A DNA stretch of 64,000 nt from Alcanivorax limicola (GCF_019931215.1 NZ_JAIOUB010000001.1:1271955-1335954); one strand, 5' to 3'; positions 38,198 through 47,336 are shown, numbered from the stretch's first letter. Translations and numbers: made by a program. Notes: generated from the sequence alone by a model not told the origin.

Positions 38198-39079
38198 TCA
38201 GGATCCGCCTGACTCGGCACGGCCCTCTTCTGGTCCCAGGCCAAAGGGCCCGACAATAACGCTGCCCGAATGCACCATGTGGTAATCCAGGCGTGCACGC
38301 CAGGCCTTGCCGTAGCGATAAAACGGAATGGTGGGATAAAGGTGATGCACCAGATGATAGTTCTGGCACATCAGCACCGGCGTGAGCCACCACTCCTGCC
38401 CCATCCGCATCAATGCCGTCGTATTCGGGTCGGTGTCCTGCCGCCCGGTGTGCGGATAATGAGGCAGCACCATGAACACCAGACACATCAGGGAAAAGGC
38501 AAAGTAGGTCGGGATCAGCCACAGCATCAACATGTAGTAAGGCTGCCAGTAAATCAGCGCCGCAAACACCAGCACGCCAATAGCGATTTCGCGATAGATT
38601 TCACGCCTGGACACGCTGGGCAAGAGATCCGGGTTACGCAGATAGCGGGCCAGATAGATAAACGGCCAGAATCCCCACAGCGGCATGGTTTTCAGGCTGC
38701 CGGCCATCCACAGGTCCGGGTCGCGCTCTTCGTTGGTAAAGCGGTGATGCTGCATGTGCAGCAAACGAAACAGTTTGCCTTTGCCAAAGGGCAACGCCAG
38801 AAAGGTGGCGGCCGCCAGAATAAAGTCATTGAGTTTGCCATTGCGGGCGGCGCATCGATGGATTGCTTCGTGGGCCGGAGTAAACAGGGTATAGCCGGTC
38901 ACCGCATTCACGATTGCGCCAAGCCATACCGGCCAGACATCCGTCAATACCAGCGCCCACGAGGCAAAAATCAATGCGTAGGCAATGATCAGGATGGCCA
39001 CGGTGGGCCAGGCCACGACGGGCGTCAGACGCAGCGCCGAAAGTGCCCGAAGGCCGTCCATCTCCTGCTTGGCGTGCAT
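38198..39079 (-). CDS. Fatty acid desaturase family protein
   Basis: About 293 residues. The start at 39079 overlaps the upstream SDR stop as TGATG. The diiron His boxes are 'HEAIHRCA', 'HMQHHRFTN' and 'NYHLVHHLYP', which is closer to the beta-carotene hydroxylase/CrtR group than to DesB. Four hydrophobic segments ('WPTVAILIIAYALIFASWAL', 'YYMLMLWLIPTYFAFSLMCL', and others). It may desaturate or hydroxylate a lipid; the substrate is not known. Operon with the SDR under the divergent TetR (inference). Confidence 0.82.
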   Translation of the reverse strand: MHAKQEMDGLRALSALRLTPVVAWPTVAILIIAYALIFASWALVLTDVWPVWLGAIVNAVTGYTLFTPAHEAIHRCAARNGKLNDFILAAATFLALPFGKGKLFRLLHMQHHRFTNEERDPDLWMAGSLKTMPLWGFWPFIYLARYLRNPDLLPSVSRREIYREIAIGVLVFAALIYWQPYYMLMLWLIPTYFAFSLMCLVFMVLPHYPHTGRQDTDPNTTALMRMGQEWWLTPVLMCQNYHLVHHLYPTIPFYRYGKAWRARLDYHMVHSGSVIVGPFGLGPEEGRAESGGS

Positions 39080-39957
39080 CAGCGAGCCTCCCTGTAAAGC
39101 AGACGGCCAACACTGTTCATCGCGGCTTTGGTGAGCGAAAGGCGAATCACCCATCTGAACAGACTGTTTGGCATCAGTGCGCGGGAAAGGAACAACATTT
39201 TCGCATCAAGACCGACCTGAAAACGCAGGCGGCGACCCTGATCATTGGCGGCGCGAAAAATGACCCGGGCAGCATCCTCGCTGCGGGAACCACCGGGGCC
39301 GGTGCGGTCCATGACAGCAAGCTGCTCGACAGAATAGTCTTCGTAGGCAGTCACGCCGGTGCGGTTCTCACGATCGGAAGAGCGACCAAAAAAATCGGTG
39401 TTAACGGCGCCCGGCTCCACCAGCTTGACGCGAATATTCAGTGGCTCGAGTTCATAGGTCAGCCCTTCGGTAAAGCCTTCCACGGCGTGTTTGCTGGCGT
39501 TGTAGACGCTATAGAGCGGCAGCGGAATACGCCCGACCATGCTGGCGATATTGACGATATGACCCGCCCCCCGAGCACGGAAGTGGGGCAGAATGGCCCG
39601 ACAACCTTCCATCAGCCCATGGACGTTGGTGGCGAACTGGCGCTGGATCTGTTCAACATCCAGCGTTTCAAACGCGCCCATCAGTGCATAACCCGCATTA
39701 TTGATCATGACGTCGATCGCGCCAAAGTGTGCGATGCCTTGCGCCACCGCTGCATGAATCGAGTCGTGATCGGTCACATCCAGGCGGAGGCACAGCACGC
39801 GCGGCAGTATGTGAAGGTCGTTTCGCTTTTCCGGATTGCGGAATGTGGCAATGACGTTCCAGCCCTGCTGTTGAAAGTATCGGGCGGTGGCCAACCCGAT
39901 GCCGGACGAACAGCCGGTGATCATTACGGTTTTTGCATCGCGGGTTTGCGGCGCCAT
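39079..39957 (-). CDS. SDR family oxidoreductase
   Basis: About 292 residues. The start at 39957 follows GAGGAGA; the frame upstream runs into the promoter. Classical SDR motifs: 'VMITGCSSGIGLATARYF' for NAD(P)H, 'MINNAGYALMGAFE', and the catalytic Ser/Tyr/Lys in 'NIASMVGRIPLPLYSVYNAS' with 'K' next. The group resembles retinol/steroid-type SDRs. It is coupled to the desaturase, so it may act on an alcohol or aldehyde of the same lipid. Confidence 0.88.
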   Translation of the reverse strand: MAPQTRDAKTVMITGCSSGIGLATARYFQQQGWNVIATFRNPEKRNDLHILPRVLCLRLDVTDHDSIHAAVAQGIAHFGAIDVMINNAGYALMGAFETLDVEQIQRQFATNVHGLMEGCRAILPHFRARGAGHIVNIASMVGRIPLPLYSVYNASKHAVEGFTEGLTYELEPLNIRVKLVEPGAVNTDFFGRSSDRENRTGVTAYEDYSVEQLAVMDRTGPGGSRSEDAARVIFRAANDQGRRLRFQVGLDAKMLFLSRALMPNSLFRWVIRLSLTKAAMNSVGRLLYREAR

Positions 39958-40025
39958 GGGCAGTCTCCTCATAAGTCGGAGCGCGAGCCGACAGACCCAC
40001 AGGGACAGACCTACCAAGCACGCGC

Positions 40026-40054
40026 TTGGTTTCACCATATTGTCAGTATATACT
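40026..40054 (+). promoter_or_regulatory. Promoter of the TetR gene
   Basis: TTGGTT (40026-40031), a 17-bp spacer, then TATACT (40049-40054), 5 of 6 at the -10. The -10 lies inside the TCAGTATATACTGA palindrome. Confidence 0.65.
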
Positions 40055-40056
40055 GA
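40043..40056. promoter_or_regulatory. TetR operator, perfect palindrome
   Basis: TCAGTATATACTGA is a perfect 14-bp palindrome centred in the 184-bp gap between the SDR and TetR genes, covering the TetR -10. Probable binding site for the adjacent regulator. Confidence 0.72.
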
Positions 40057-40141
40057 TATTCAACTGGCATTAGCCCGGCTGGCACGCCACGGCCGCCACG
40101 CCATGAAAGCGCCCCAAAAGAGACCTACCCAAGAGAGACCT

Positions 40142-40786
40142 ATGAGAAAACAACCACGCCAGCAGCGCTCAAGGGCACTGGTCCAAAGCCTGGTCGAGGC
40201 CACCGGGCGGGTCATAGAAGCACGCGGGCTGGAATTTGCCACCACCAACCATATCGCCGAGTCTGCGGGCGTGGATATCGCGTCCCTGTACCAGTATTTC
40301 GAGAACAAGGAAGACCTGGTGGAGGAGCTACTGCGGCACCACGCCAGCCAGATGGTCGCGATGGCAACGGACTATTTCAAAAGCATCAACATGTTCGAAG
40401 CCAGCCCCAGCGCCCTGCTGCGCGGCGCCCTGTCTCTGGGGCTGGGGCTGGCGCGCACCAATCCGGTACTGCTGGAGCTGGCACAACATCCCAAGTTCTT
40501 CTTCAGCAGTCAGGGCATCGTGCAGCTGGAAAACCATCTGCAGACGGTTGCCACAACCTATTTCATGCACCACTTCCGCAGCTACCCCATGGAAAACCTT
40601 CAGACACGGCTGTATATCGTCAGCAAGAGCGCCTTTACCCTGATTGCCCGCCATCTCTCAGAGCCACATTCGATGATCAGCGACGCGGAGTTGGTCGACA
40701 ATATGGTGCTGCTTTATGCGCCTTTCTTTGAATCCGGGGCTGTCTTGAAAACGGAGCCCCTGCAGCGAGACGACAGCGCGCTTTGA
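40142..40786 (+). CDS. TetR family transcriptional regulator
   Basis: About 214 residues. ATG 40142 follows GAGAGACC; an in-frame ATG at 40103 gives 13 more residues without a better site. The helix-turn-helix is 'FATTNHIAESAGVDIASLYQYFENK'-like at residues 32-55 (the last part 'LYQYFENKEDLVEEL'). The C-terminal ligand domain ends 'LVDNMVLLYAPFF'. It faces the SDR-desaturase operon across a palindrome. Confidence 0.9.
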   Translation: MRKQPRQQRSRALVQSLVEATGRVIEARGLEFATTNHIAESAGVDIASLYQYFENKEDLVEELLRHHASQMVAMATDYFKSINMFEASPSALLRGALSLGLGLARTNPVLLELAQHPKFFFSSQGIVQLENHLQTVATTYFMHHFRSYPMENLQTRLYIVSKSAFTLIARHLSEPHSMISDAELVDNMVLLYAPFFESGAVLKTEPLQRDDSAL

Positions 40787-40907
40787 GGGCGACATCACTC
40801 GCACCCGGGAACCTTGCCGGCGCCGCAGGGGTCCCAGCGTTATGCCTGCCCCCCGCATCACTCACTGAACCGGGCACCCATCACTGAACTGGCAAACGGA
40901 CATCCCC

Positions 40908-41363
40908 ATGAAAAAGCTGGCACGCAACAGTCTCCTTGCCATCACGGCCATGGCCTGGCTCGGCCAGCCTGTCGTGGCCGACACCAAACGCGGTGACGGC
41001 GGCAGCACCCAGATCCACATGCAGCAAAGCAGCGAGGGAGAGCGCCAACCCTCTCGGGGGTACAGCGCCAGCGATCGCGCCCTGTTGCGCAGTCATTTTC
41101 GTCAGGCCGGCGCGACGGATGCCGGTAGCACTGCCTTGAGCAGCACTGCCTTGGGCAACACACTCGCCGACGCTGCCGCGCTGAGTGCCGGCGACACGCT
41201 CGACTTTGACGCGCTCCGCAATGCTCGCACTCTGCCCGCTGACATTCGCAACAGACTGGCCGCCCCGGCGACGGACACACAGGATCTGCTGATCGGCCAT
41301 CAGGCGGTGCGGCTGACACGGGACACGCGGGTGGTCATCGACACTGTGACACTGCAGGTCTGA
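40908..41363 (+). CDS. Secreted protein, possibly RcnB/CigR-like
   Basis: A 151-residue protein. The signal peptide ends near 'QPVVA|DTK'. The middle is polar and repeats 'TALSSTALGNTLADAAAL'. The last 45 residues, 'LPADIRNRL...DLLIGHQAVRLTRDTRVVID', resemble the short C-terminal domain of RcnB/CigR-type periplasmic proteins. That match is weak. No operon partner. Confidence 0.6.
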   Translation: MKKLARNSLLAITAMAWLGQPVVADTKRGDGGSTQIHMQQSSEGERQPSRGYSASDRALLRSHFRQAGATDAGSTALSSTALGNTLADAAALSAGDTLDFDALRNARTLPADIRNRLAAPATDTQDLLIGHQAVRLTRDTRVVIDTVTLQV

Positions 41364-41506
41364 TCCGGCCTTGCCGGATAACGCCAACTCGCCCTCACCA
41401 CTTTCACGACAGAGTGCTCATTTCCGGCATTTGGCCCGTGACACGGGGAACCTGAGAGCGGGTGCTGGTTCATAATGGGCTCAACACCCGCAAAAGGCAC
41501 AGGGAC

Positions 41507-41926
41507 ATGGACAGGACCCATCACAGAGCCCCCGGAAGCGCCATTTCCGGCACTATTTCCGACACCATAGCGGAGCAGGGCGCATCGGAAAGCACTGTTC
41601 CTCCGGCGGCACTGCGTGAGGCCGTACTGGCCGAGGGTTTCCGGTTGATGGCGTTCAGTGCGGCGGACGCCAGCGCCTTGCGGATTTATCTGGCCACGCC
41701 CTTCCAGCTCCCGACCTGGCTTCAGCAGGTGCGCTGCCGTCAGCCGGTCCCCGCCTCCCTGCTGCAGCAGGCGCGCCATGTGCCCCTGCGCCTTGCCGCG
41801 GCGCTGAGCACACCGCCACAGGGCACCCGGGATGTGTATCTGGATGGCTGTGTCATGCGGCTGGTGGTGGACAGCTGGGTACTGGTGGACGTGCTGACAC
41901 CGGAGCGCTGGCGGCCAATCGCCTGA
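41507..41926 (+). CDS. Hypothetical protein
   Basis: About 139 residues from ATG 41507 (a GTG at 41462 would add 15). The basic-acidic mixed N-terminus is followed by a compact alpha/beta region with 'FRLMAFSAADASALRIYLAT' and 'RDVYLDGCVMRLVVDSWVLV'. No family recognised. It ends directly against the convergent DUF1820 gene. Confidence 0.6.
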   Translation: MDRTHHRAPGSAISGTISDTIAEQGASESTVPPAALREAVLAEGFRLMAFSAADASALRIYLATPFQLPTWLQQVRCRQPVPASLLQQARHVPLRLAAALSTPPQGTRDVYLDGCVMRLVVDSWVLVDVLTPERWRPIA

Positions 41927-42280
41927 TCAGCGCCCCGTCTTCGGCCCCGGCGGCATCCCCGGTGGCACCGAGGGCAGGGGAAACGCGTGAATATTGCCAC
42001 TCTGCCCCGCTTCCATGATCTTGCCCACCCCCTCCTTTTCCACTTCGTCGATACGGATCACCGCATGCATGGGGATGAACGACCGCTGCACGCCGGCAAA
42101 TTCATTCTTCAGGCGCTCTTCCGAGGGGTCCACCACCATCTGTGAGCGCTCACCAAACAGGAATTCCTCCACCTCGATAAAGCCGTGAAGATCGCTCTGA
42201 TAGATGTTGGTGGCGTAGACCTCATAGATCTGGCCCAGGTTGTGGAAGATGACTTTATAGATCTGGCGTGGGGTAGACAT
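41927..42280 (-). CDS. DUF1820 family protein
   Basis: About 117 residues; the start at 42280 is the family N-terminus 'MSTPRQIYKVIFHNLGQIYE'. The conserved core 'GFIEVEEFLFGERSQMVVDP' and 'FIPMHAVIRIDEVEKEG' matches DUF1820 (PF08850), a conserved cytoplasmic protein of unknown role. A Pro-rich tail ends it. Confidence 0.87.
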   Translation of the reverse strand: MSTPRQIYKVIFHNLGQIYEVYATNIYQSDLHGFIEVEEFLFGERSQMVVDPSEERLKNEFAGVQRSFIPMHAVIRIDEVEKEGVGKIMEAGQSGNIHAFPLPSVPPGMPPGPKTGR

Positions 42281-42716
42281 CTGCTGTGGCCTGCTCGGGA
42301 CGGTATGCCGGGGGGCGCCAAGGATAGCATATTCGCCGACGGCTTCACCGCGCCGCGTGCGGCCCTTCACACGCGGGACAAATGGCTGAAAACCCTGCAC
42401 TTTGGCTGGACTTTGCCTATCTGAATGACTAGAGTTAGCGCCCACAATGCACCGTGGGGCAATTTGCCGCACCCCGAAGTGTTTCGGTCTGTTCAGCGAC
42501 GCGCTAGCCGCTTGATCTGGCGAAACTTTTCGTAAATTGGCGCAAAAATGATCATCCCCTGATCATAATGGCGCCGACGGGTAAGGGCTTCCTTGCAAGA
42601 GCCCGGCAACGTCTTCACGCGCATCATCCTGAAACGCTTTCCAGGTGCCGCACCTACGGCGATAACACGCGTCTGCCCGCCCAGGCAGTCGCTGGGGAAA
42701 ACAGGGAGCCTACGCA
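42281..42716. other. Long leader region of the cox operon
   Basis: 436 bp with no credible gene. It contains the inverted repeat at 42548-42566 and an AT-richer stretch at 42528-42570. A weak 74-residue minus-strand frame has no family look and is ignored. Confidence 0.6.
42548..42566. promoter_or_regulatory. Inverted repeat upstream of coxB
   Basis: ATGATCA-TCCCC-TGATCAT, perfect 7-bp arms, 150 bp before the coxB start. Candidate operator for a redox or growth-phase regulator of the oxidase; the protein is not known. Confidence 0.5.
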
Positions 42717-43931
42717 ATGCAGTCTACACTGTTCCATCGTGCAGCCGCCCTGCTCACAACACTGATGATCAGTGGTGTAGCAGCAGCTGACTGGACCGAA
42801 CGATCTGATCTCAATATGCGCCCGGGGGTCACGGCAGTCAGCCAGGACGTCTACCACCTGCATATGATCATTCTCGGCATCGTGACCCTTATAGGCGTCA
42901 TCGTGTTCGCACTGATCATGTGGTCAGTATTTGCCCACCGTAAGGAAAAGAATCCGGTACCGGCCAAATTCCATGAAAACGTGGTACTGGAAGTGGTATG
43001 GACCGTCATCCCCTTCTTTATCCTGATCGGCATGGCGATCCCGGCTACCCGTGTGCTGATCAATATGGAGGACACCTCCGACTCAGCGCTGACCGTCAAG
43101 GTCACCGGCTCCCAGTGGCGCTGGCACTACGAGTACCTGGATTACGAAGGCGACAACAATATCAATGTCGGCTTCTTCAGTGATCTGGCCACCCCCCCGG
43201 AAGTCTGGCAGCGCCCGATTCTCTCCGGCGGTCTGTTCCCGGTGGGCACAGCCCAGGAGCAGGTGGGTGTCGAGCGTGAGCCCCTGACGCCAGAGAACGC
43301 CTTCAACTACATGATCGAAGTGGACAAGCCCCTGGTCCTCCCCGCCGGGCAGAAAATCCGCTTCCTGATCACCGCTGACGACGTCATCCACTCCTTCTGG
43401 GTGCCGGACTTCGGCTTCAAGAAAGATGCTATCCCCGGTTTCGTCAACGAGTCCTGGACCGAGATCCCCGAGTCAGCCATCGGCATGACGCTGCGCGGCC
43501 AATGCGCGGAGCTGTGTGGTCGCCTGCACGCCTTCATGCCCATCGAGGTAGTGGTCAAATCGCAGGAAGACTTTGCGGCCTGGCTGGCTGAAGAACAGGA
43601 AGCTGCAGCGGAAGGCCCGGACATGACACCGTTCGCCAGCCTTGACGACGCCATGGAGCAAGGCAAGCCCATCTATGACCGCGCTTGCGCCATGTGTCAC
43701 GGCGCCCAGGGCCAGGGCGGTATCGGCCTGAGCTTCCAGGGCACGGATTACATGACCAATCCGGATCGCCTGCAAGACAACATCGACATCCTGCTTCAGG
43801 GTCGCGGCGCCATGCCCGCCTTCCGTGCGCAGTTGTCACCGAAAGAAATAGCCGCCGTCATTACCTACCAGCGTAACGCTTTCGGTAATGAAACTGGCGA
43901 TCTCATTCAACCTGACGACGTGCAGAAGTGA
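42717..43931 (+). CDS. coxB: Cytochrome c oxidase subunit II with fused cytochrome c domain
   Basis: 404 residues. The signal peptide ends near residue 24 and two membrane segments follow (about 48-72 and 93-112). CuA ligands are visible: His225, Cys263, Glu265, Cys267, His271 and Met274 in 'GQCAELCGRLHAFM'. A C-terminal c-type heme site CAMCH at 324-328 makes this the caa3-like fused type. It accepts electrons from cytochrome c in the periplasm and passes them to subunit I. Confidence 0.96.
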   Translation: MQSTLFHRAAALLTTLMISGVAAADWTERSDLNMRPGVTAVSQDVYHLHMIILGIVTLIGVIVFALIMWSVFAHRKEKNPVPAKFHENVVLEVVWTVIPFFILIGMAIPATRVLINMEDTSDSALTVKVTGSQWRWHYEYLDYEGDNNINVGFFSDLATPPEVWQRPILSGGLFPVGTAQEQVGVEREPLTPENAFNYMIEVDKPLVLPAGQKIRFLITADDVIHSFWVPDFGFKKDAIPGFVNESWTEIPESAIGMTLRGQCAELCGRLHAFMPIEVVVKSQEDFAAWLAEEQEAAAEGPDMTPFASLDDAMEQGKPIYDRACAMCHGAQGQGGIGLSFQGTDYMTNPDRLQDNIDILLQGRGAMPAFRAQLSPKEIAAVITYQRNAFGNETGDLIQPDDVQK

Positions 43932-43945
43932 CGGAGGGGAGCATA

Positions 43946-45532
43946 ATGGCAGACCATCACGAACATCACGCCCCGACCGGCTGGCGCCGCTGGCTACTGA
44001 GTACCAACCACAAGGACATCGGCAGCCTGTACCTCTGGTTCAGCTTTGCCATGTTCCTGGTTGGCGGCCTGCTGGCCATGGTTATCCGCGCCGAGCTGAT
44101 GTACCCCGGCATGCAGGTTGTGGATCCGGACTTCTTCAACCAGATGACCACCACACACGGCCTGATCATGGTATTCGGTGCCGTGATGCCCGCCTTTGTG
44201 GGCCTGGCCAACTGGATGATCCCGCTGATGATCGGCGCGCCGGACATGGCGCTGCCGCGGATGAACAACTGGTCCTTCTGGATCCTGCCCGCGGCCTTCT
44301 CGATCCTGATCGGCTCCGTGCTGATGAGCGCCTTCGGCCCCGGTAACCCGCCAGCACCGAACTTCGGCTGGACCTTCTATGCACCACTGTCCACCACCTA
44401 CGGCCCGGCTTCTACAGACTTCTTCATTCTTTCCGTCCACCTGATGGGTATCTCCTCCATCATGGGCGCGATCAACGTCATCGTGACGGTCATGAACATG
44501 CGCGCGCCCGGCATGACCATGATGAAGATGCCGCTGTTCGTCTGGACCTGGCTGATCACTGCTTTCCTGCTGATTGCCGTCATGCCCGTACTGGCTGGTG
44601 CAGTCACCATGATGCTGACCGATCGCCACTTCGGCACCAGCTTCTTTGATGCCGCCGGTGGCGGTGACCCGGTCCTGTTCCAGCATATTTTCTGGTTCTT
44701 CGGGCACCCCGAGGTGTACATCATGATCCTGCCGGCGTTCGGCGTGGTCTCCGCGATCATCCCGACCTTCGCCCGCAAGCCGCTGTTCGGTTACGCCTCC
44801 ATGGTCTATGCAACAGCGTCTATCGCACTGCTGTCCTTCGTCGTGTGGGCGCACCACATGTTCACGGTGGGCATGCCGCTGGCGGGGATGCTGTTCTTCA
44901 TGTACATGACCATGCTGATTTCCGTACCCACAGGCGTAAAAGTCTTCAACTGGGTTGCCACCATGTGGCGCGGCTCGCTGACCTTCGAACTGCCGATGAA
45001 GTGGGCCCTGGCCTTCGTCATCCTGTTCACGATTGGCGGCCTGTCCGGTCTGATGCTGTCGATCACCCCGGCTGACTTCCAGTACCACGACTCCTACTTC
45101 GTTGTGGCACATTTCCACTATGTACTGGTATCCGGCGCGATCTTCTCCATGTTTGCTGCCGTCTACTACTGGCTGCCGAAGTGGAGCGGCGTGATGTATG
45201 ACAAGTTCTGGGGTGAAGTACACTTCTGGAGCTCGCTGATCTCCGTGAACCTGCTGTTCTTCCCGATGCACTTCGTCGGTCTGGCGGGCATGCCACGGCG
45301 TTATTCTGATTACGCCCTGCAATTCGCCGACTACAACTGGTGGATCAGCATCGGCGCCTTCTGGTTCGGTATCTCCCAGCTGTTCCTGCTGTGGGTACTG
45401 ATCAAGGCCTGCTTCCTGAAGAAAGGCGAGAAGGCCACCGACGAAGTATGGGAAGGCGCGGAAGGCCTGGAGTGGACTGTTCCGTCCCCGGCACCCTTCC
45501 ACACCTTCGACACACCGCCGGTTGTGAAATAA
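43946..45532 (+). CDS. coxA: Cytochrome c oxidase subunit I
   Basis: 528 residues from ATG 43946 (after GGAGGGGAG). A 12-helix heme-copper oxidase core: 'HGLIMVFGAVMPAFVGLANW' (heme a His), 'WFFGHPEVYIMILPAFG' (CuB His-Tyr crosslink region), 'WAHHMFTVGMPL' (His pair) and 'VVAHFHYVL' (heme a3/a His). It pumps protons in aerobic respiration. The gene is followed by a strong intergenic hairpin. Confidence 0.97.
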   Translation: MADHHEHHAPTGWRRWLLSTNHKDIGSLYLWFSFAMFLVGGLLAMVIRAELMYPGMQVVDPDFFNQMTTTHGLIMVFGAVMPAFVGLANWMIPLMIGAPDMALPRMNNWSFWILPAAFSILIGSVLMSAFGPGNPPAPNFGWTFYAPLSTTYGPASTDFFILSVHLMGISSIMGAINVIVTVMNMRAPGMTMMKMPLFVWTWLITAFLLIAVMPVLAGAVTMMLTDRHFGTSFFDAAGGGDPVLFQHIFWFFGHPEVYIMILPAFGVVSAIIPTFARKPLFGYASMVYATASIALLSFVVWAHHMFTVGMPLAGMLFFMYMTMLISVPTGVKVFNWVATMWRGSLTFELPMKWALAFVILFTIGGLSGLMLSITPADFQYHDSYFVVAHFHYVLVSGAIFSMFAAVYYWLPKWSGVMYDKFWGEVHFWSSLISVNLLFFPMHFVGLAGMPRRYSDYALQFADYNWWISIGAFWFGISQLFLLWVLIKACFLKKGEKATDEVWEGAEGLEWTVPSPAPFHTFDTPPVVK

Positions 45533-45554
45533 GCTGAAGCACACGTACTAGCGA

Positions 45555-45584
45555 CGACCCGGACTGCCTCGGCAGTCCGGGTCG
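45555..45584 (+). promoter_or_regulatory. Hairpin between coxA and ctaG
   Basis: CGACCCGGACTGCC-TC-GGCAGTCCGGGTCG, a perfect 14-bp stem around two bases, with no T run. It could stabilise the coxBA mRNA end and lower expression of the assembly gene downstream. Confidence 0.6.
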
Positions 45585-45623
45585 GACCGGCGCAACAGCG
45601 CCGCCGTTTTTCAGGAGGGCAGC

Positions 45624-46202
45624 ATGGCTGATGAACCGCTCAAACGACGCACCCGACTTTCCGTAGCAAAGCTGCTGGTAGTCTGCGTGTGCATGTTTGG
45701 CTTTGCCTACGCACTGGTTCCCCTCTACGACGTCATTTGCGAAGCCCTGGGCATCAACGGCCGCACCAACAGTGTTGCCATTGTGGATGTGCCCGAGGAC
45801 ATGACCAAAGACGAGGACCGGACCGTGCTGGTGCAGTTCGTGACCCGCGCAGCAAAAGACATGCCCTGGGATTTCGAACCGATGGAGCGCAGCGTGCGCG
45901 TCCACCCCGGTGAGATCAAGGCAGTCAACTTCCGTGTGCGCAACCGTACCGGCGAGGACATGGTGGGCCAGGCAATCCCGTCACTGGTGCCTGGCCAGGC
46001 CGCCAGTCATTTCAAGAAGACGCAGTGCTTCTGTTTTGACCAGCAGCCACTGATGGCCAATGGCGAAGAAGTCATGCCGATGATCTTCTATCTGGATCCG
46101 GCGATACCGAAAAGCGTCAATACCATCACCCTGTCCTACACGCTTTATGACATTACAGAAAGGACGAGTGTCGGCGGAGTTGCCGCTCGCCAGACGCGCT
46201 AA
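45624..46202 (+). CDS. ctaG: Cytochrome c oxidase assembly protein CtaG/Cox11
   Basis: 192 residues. It delivers copper to CuB of subunit I. One N-terminal membrane segment ('LLVVCVCMFGFAYALVPLYD'). The periplasmic beta domain has the copper-binding 'TQCFCFDQQPL' (CxC) and 'EVMPMIFYLDP'. RBS AGGAGG. It lies between coxA and coxC. Confidence 0.95.
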   Translation: MADEPLKRRTRLSVAKLLVVCVCMFGFAYALVPLYDVICEALGINGRTNSVAIVDVPEDMTKDEDRTVLVQFVTRAAKDMPWDFEPMERSVRVHPGEIKAVNFRVRNRTGEDMVGQAIPSLVPGQAASHFKKTQCFCFDQQPLMANGEEVMPMIFYLDPAIPKSVNTITLSYTLYDITERTSVGGVAARQTR

Positions 46203-46226
46203 AAACAGGTTTCAGGAGACTCAGGC

Positions 46227-47114
46227 ATGTCAGAGAAAACAACCAGCTACTATGTGCCCGACAGCAGCCCCTGGCCGCTGCTGGGCTCAGTGGGTCTTTT
46301 CCTGATCGCTATCGGCGGCGGGAACTACATCCAGCAGAGCACCAGCAAAGTGGCCAATGATGGCTCCATGGGCGGTATCATCCTCGCTATCGGCGTGCTG
46401 TGGATGATCGGCGTCATGTTCATGTGGTGGCGTGACACCATCAAGGAATCCATCGGCGGTCTGCACAGTGACCAGATGGACCGTTCCTACCGCCAGGGCA
46501 TGCTGTGGTTCATCTTCTCCGAGGTGATGTTCTTCGGCGCCTTCTTCGGCGCCATGTTCTATGCCCGCTGGCTGATCGTCCCCTGGCTGGGCGGTGAAGG
46601 CATCGGTGCCATGACCCACGAGCTGCTGTGGCCAGACTTCCAGGCCATGTGGCCGGTCACCACCGCCCCTGACGGCCGCACGACCCAGGCCATGGGCGCG
46701 TGGGGCCTGCCGATGATCAACACGGCGATCCTGCTGACCAGTTCGGTGACACTGTCCATCGCGCACCACGCGCTGATCGCCGGCGACCGCGCCAAGGTGC
46801 TGTGGGCACAGGGCGCCACCATCATCCTGGCGCTGATCTTCACCGGCGTTCAGGCTTATGAGTATGTGCACGCTTACCGGGATCTGGGTCTGACACTGGA
46901 ATCCGGTATCTACGGTTCCCTGTTCTTCCTGATGACCGGGTTCCACGGTATCCACGTTGTCATCGGCAGTCTGTTCCTGATCGTGACGTTCTTCCGGGTA
47001 TTGAAGCGCCACCACATGGATGGCAACAACTTCGCCTGGGAAGCTGCGGCCTGGTACTGGCACTTCGTGGACGTGGTCTGGCTATTCCTGTTCATCACGG
47101 TGTACTGGCTGTAA
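46227..47114 (+). CDS. coxC: Cytochrome c oxidase subunit III
   Basis: 295 residues with seven membrane helices. The family pattern 'YYVPDSSPWPLLGSVGLFL', 'QGMLWFIFSEVMFFGAFFGA', 'TGFHGIHVVIGSLFLI' and 'AAWYWHFVDVVWLFLF' is clear. The last structural gene of the block, closed by a terminator. Confidence 0.97.
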   Translation: MSEKTTSYYVPDSSPWPLLGSVGLFLIAIGGGNYIQQSTSKVANDGSMGGIILAIGVLWMIGVMFMWWRDTIKESIGGLHSDQMDRSYRQGMLWFIFSEVMFFGAFFGAMFYARWLIVPWLGGEGIGAMTHELLWPDFQAMWPVTTAPDGRTTQAMGAWGLPMINTAILLTSSVTLSIAHHALIAGDRAKVLWAQGATIILALIFTGVQAYEYVHAYRDLGLTLESGIYGSLFFLMTGFHGIHVVIGSLFLIVTFFRVLKRHHMDGNNFAWEAAAWYWHFVDVVWLFLFITVYWL

Positions 47115-47142
47115 GACGCAAGCCACACACAGCACCATCGAG

Positions 47143-47170
47143 AAAGGCGCCCTTCGGAGGCGCCTTTTTT
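47143..47170 (+). terminator. Rho-independent terminator after coxC
   Basis: AAAGGCGCC, a 7-nt loop, GGCGCCTTT, then a run of T. It ends the coxB-coxA-ctaG-coxC transcript. Confidence 0.9.
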
Positions 47171-47190
47171 GTTTATGGTCCATGCGTATT

Positions 47191-47336
47191 AGCGGGGGGG
47201 GGCGGGGATGTATTTTCAGGACTGTGTGAGACAAGGATGTCGAACACAAGCCCCCAGGGATGGGTTTACGGCGTGTCCTGAAAACCTTTCCCGCCCCCCG
47301 AGGGCCATAACCACCAAACCAGCAAAGAATGGAAAA
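47191..47336. repeat. Inverted-repeat element, copy 1 (degenerate)
   Basis: The right arm GTCCTGAAAACC...CGAGGGC (47275-47305) is identical to that of copy 2 at 57 kb. The left arm (47191-47222) is decayed and carries a G9 run. Internal 'caagcccccaggg' and 30 bp after the right arm, ending 'aaagaatgga', are also shared. It follows the coxC terminator. Confidence 0.72.

Noticed and set aside
42493-42717. 74-codon minus-strand gene in the cox leader
   Set aside because: Composition and position fit a chance frame; no ribosome site or family.
43994-45544. 516-codon open frame opposite coxA
   Set aside because: It is a His/Gln/Gly-rich shadow of a well-supported oxidase gene, with no family look and no ribosome site.
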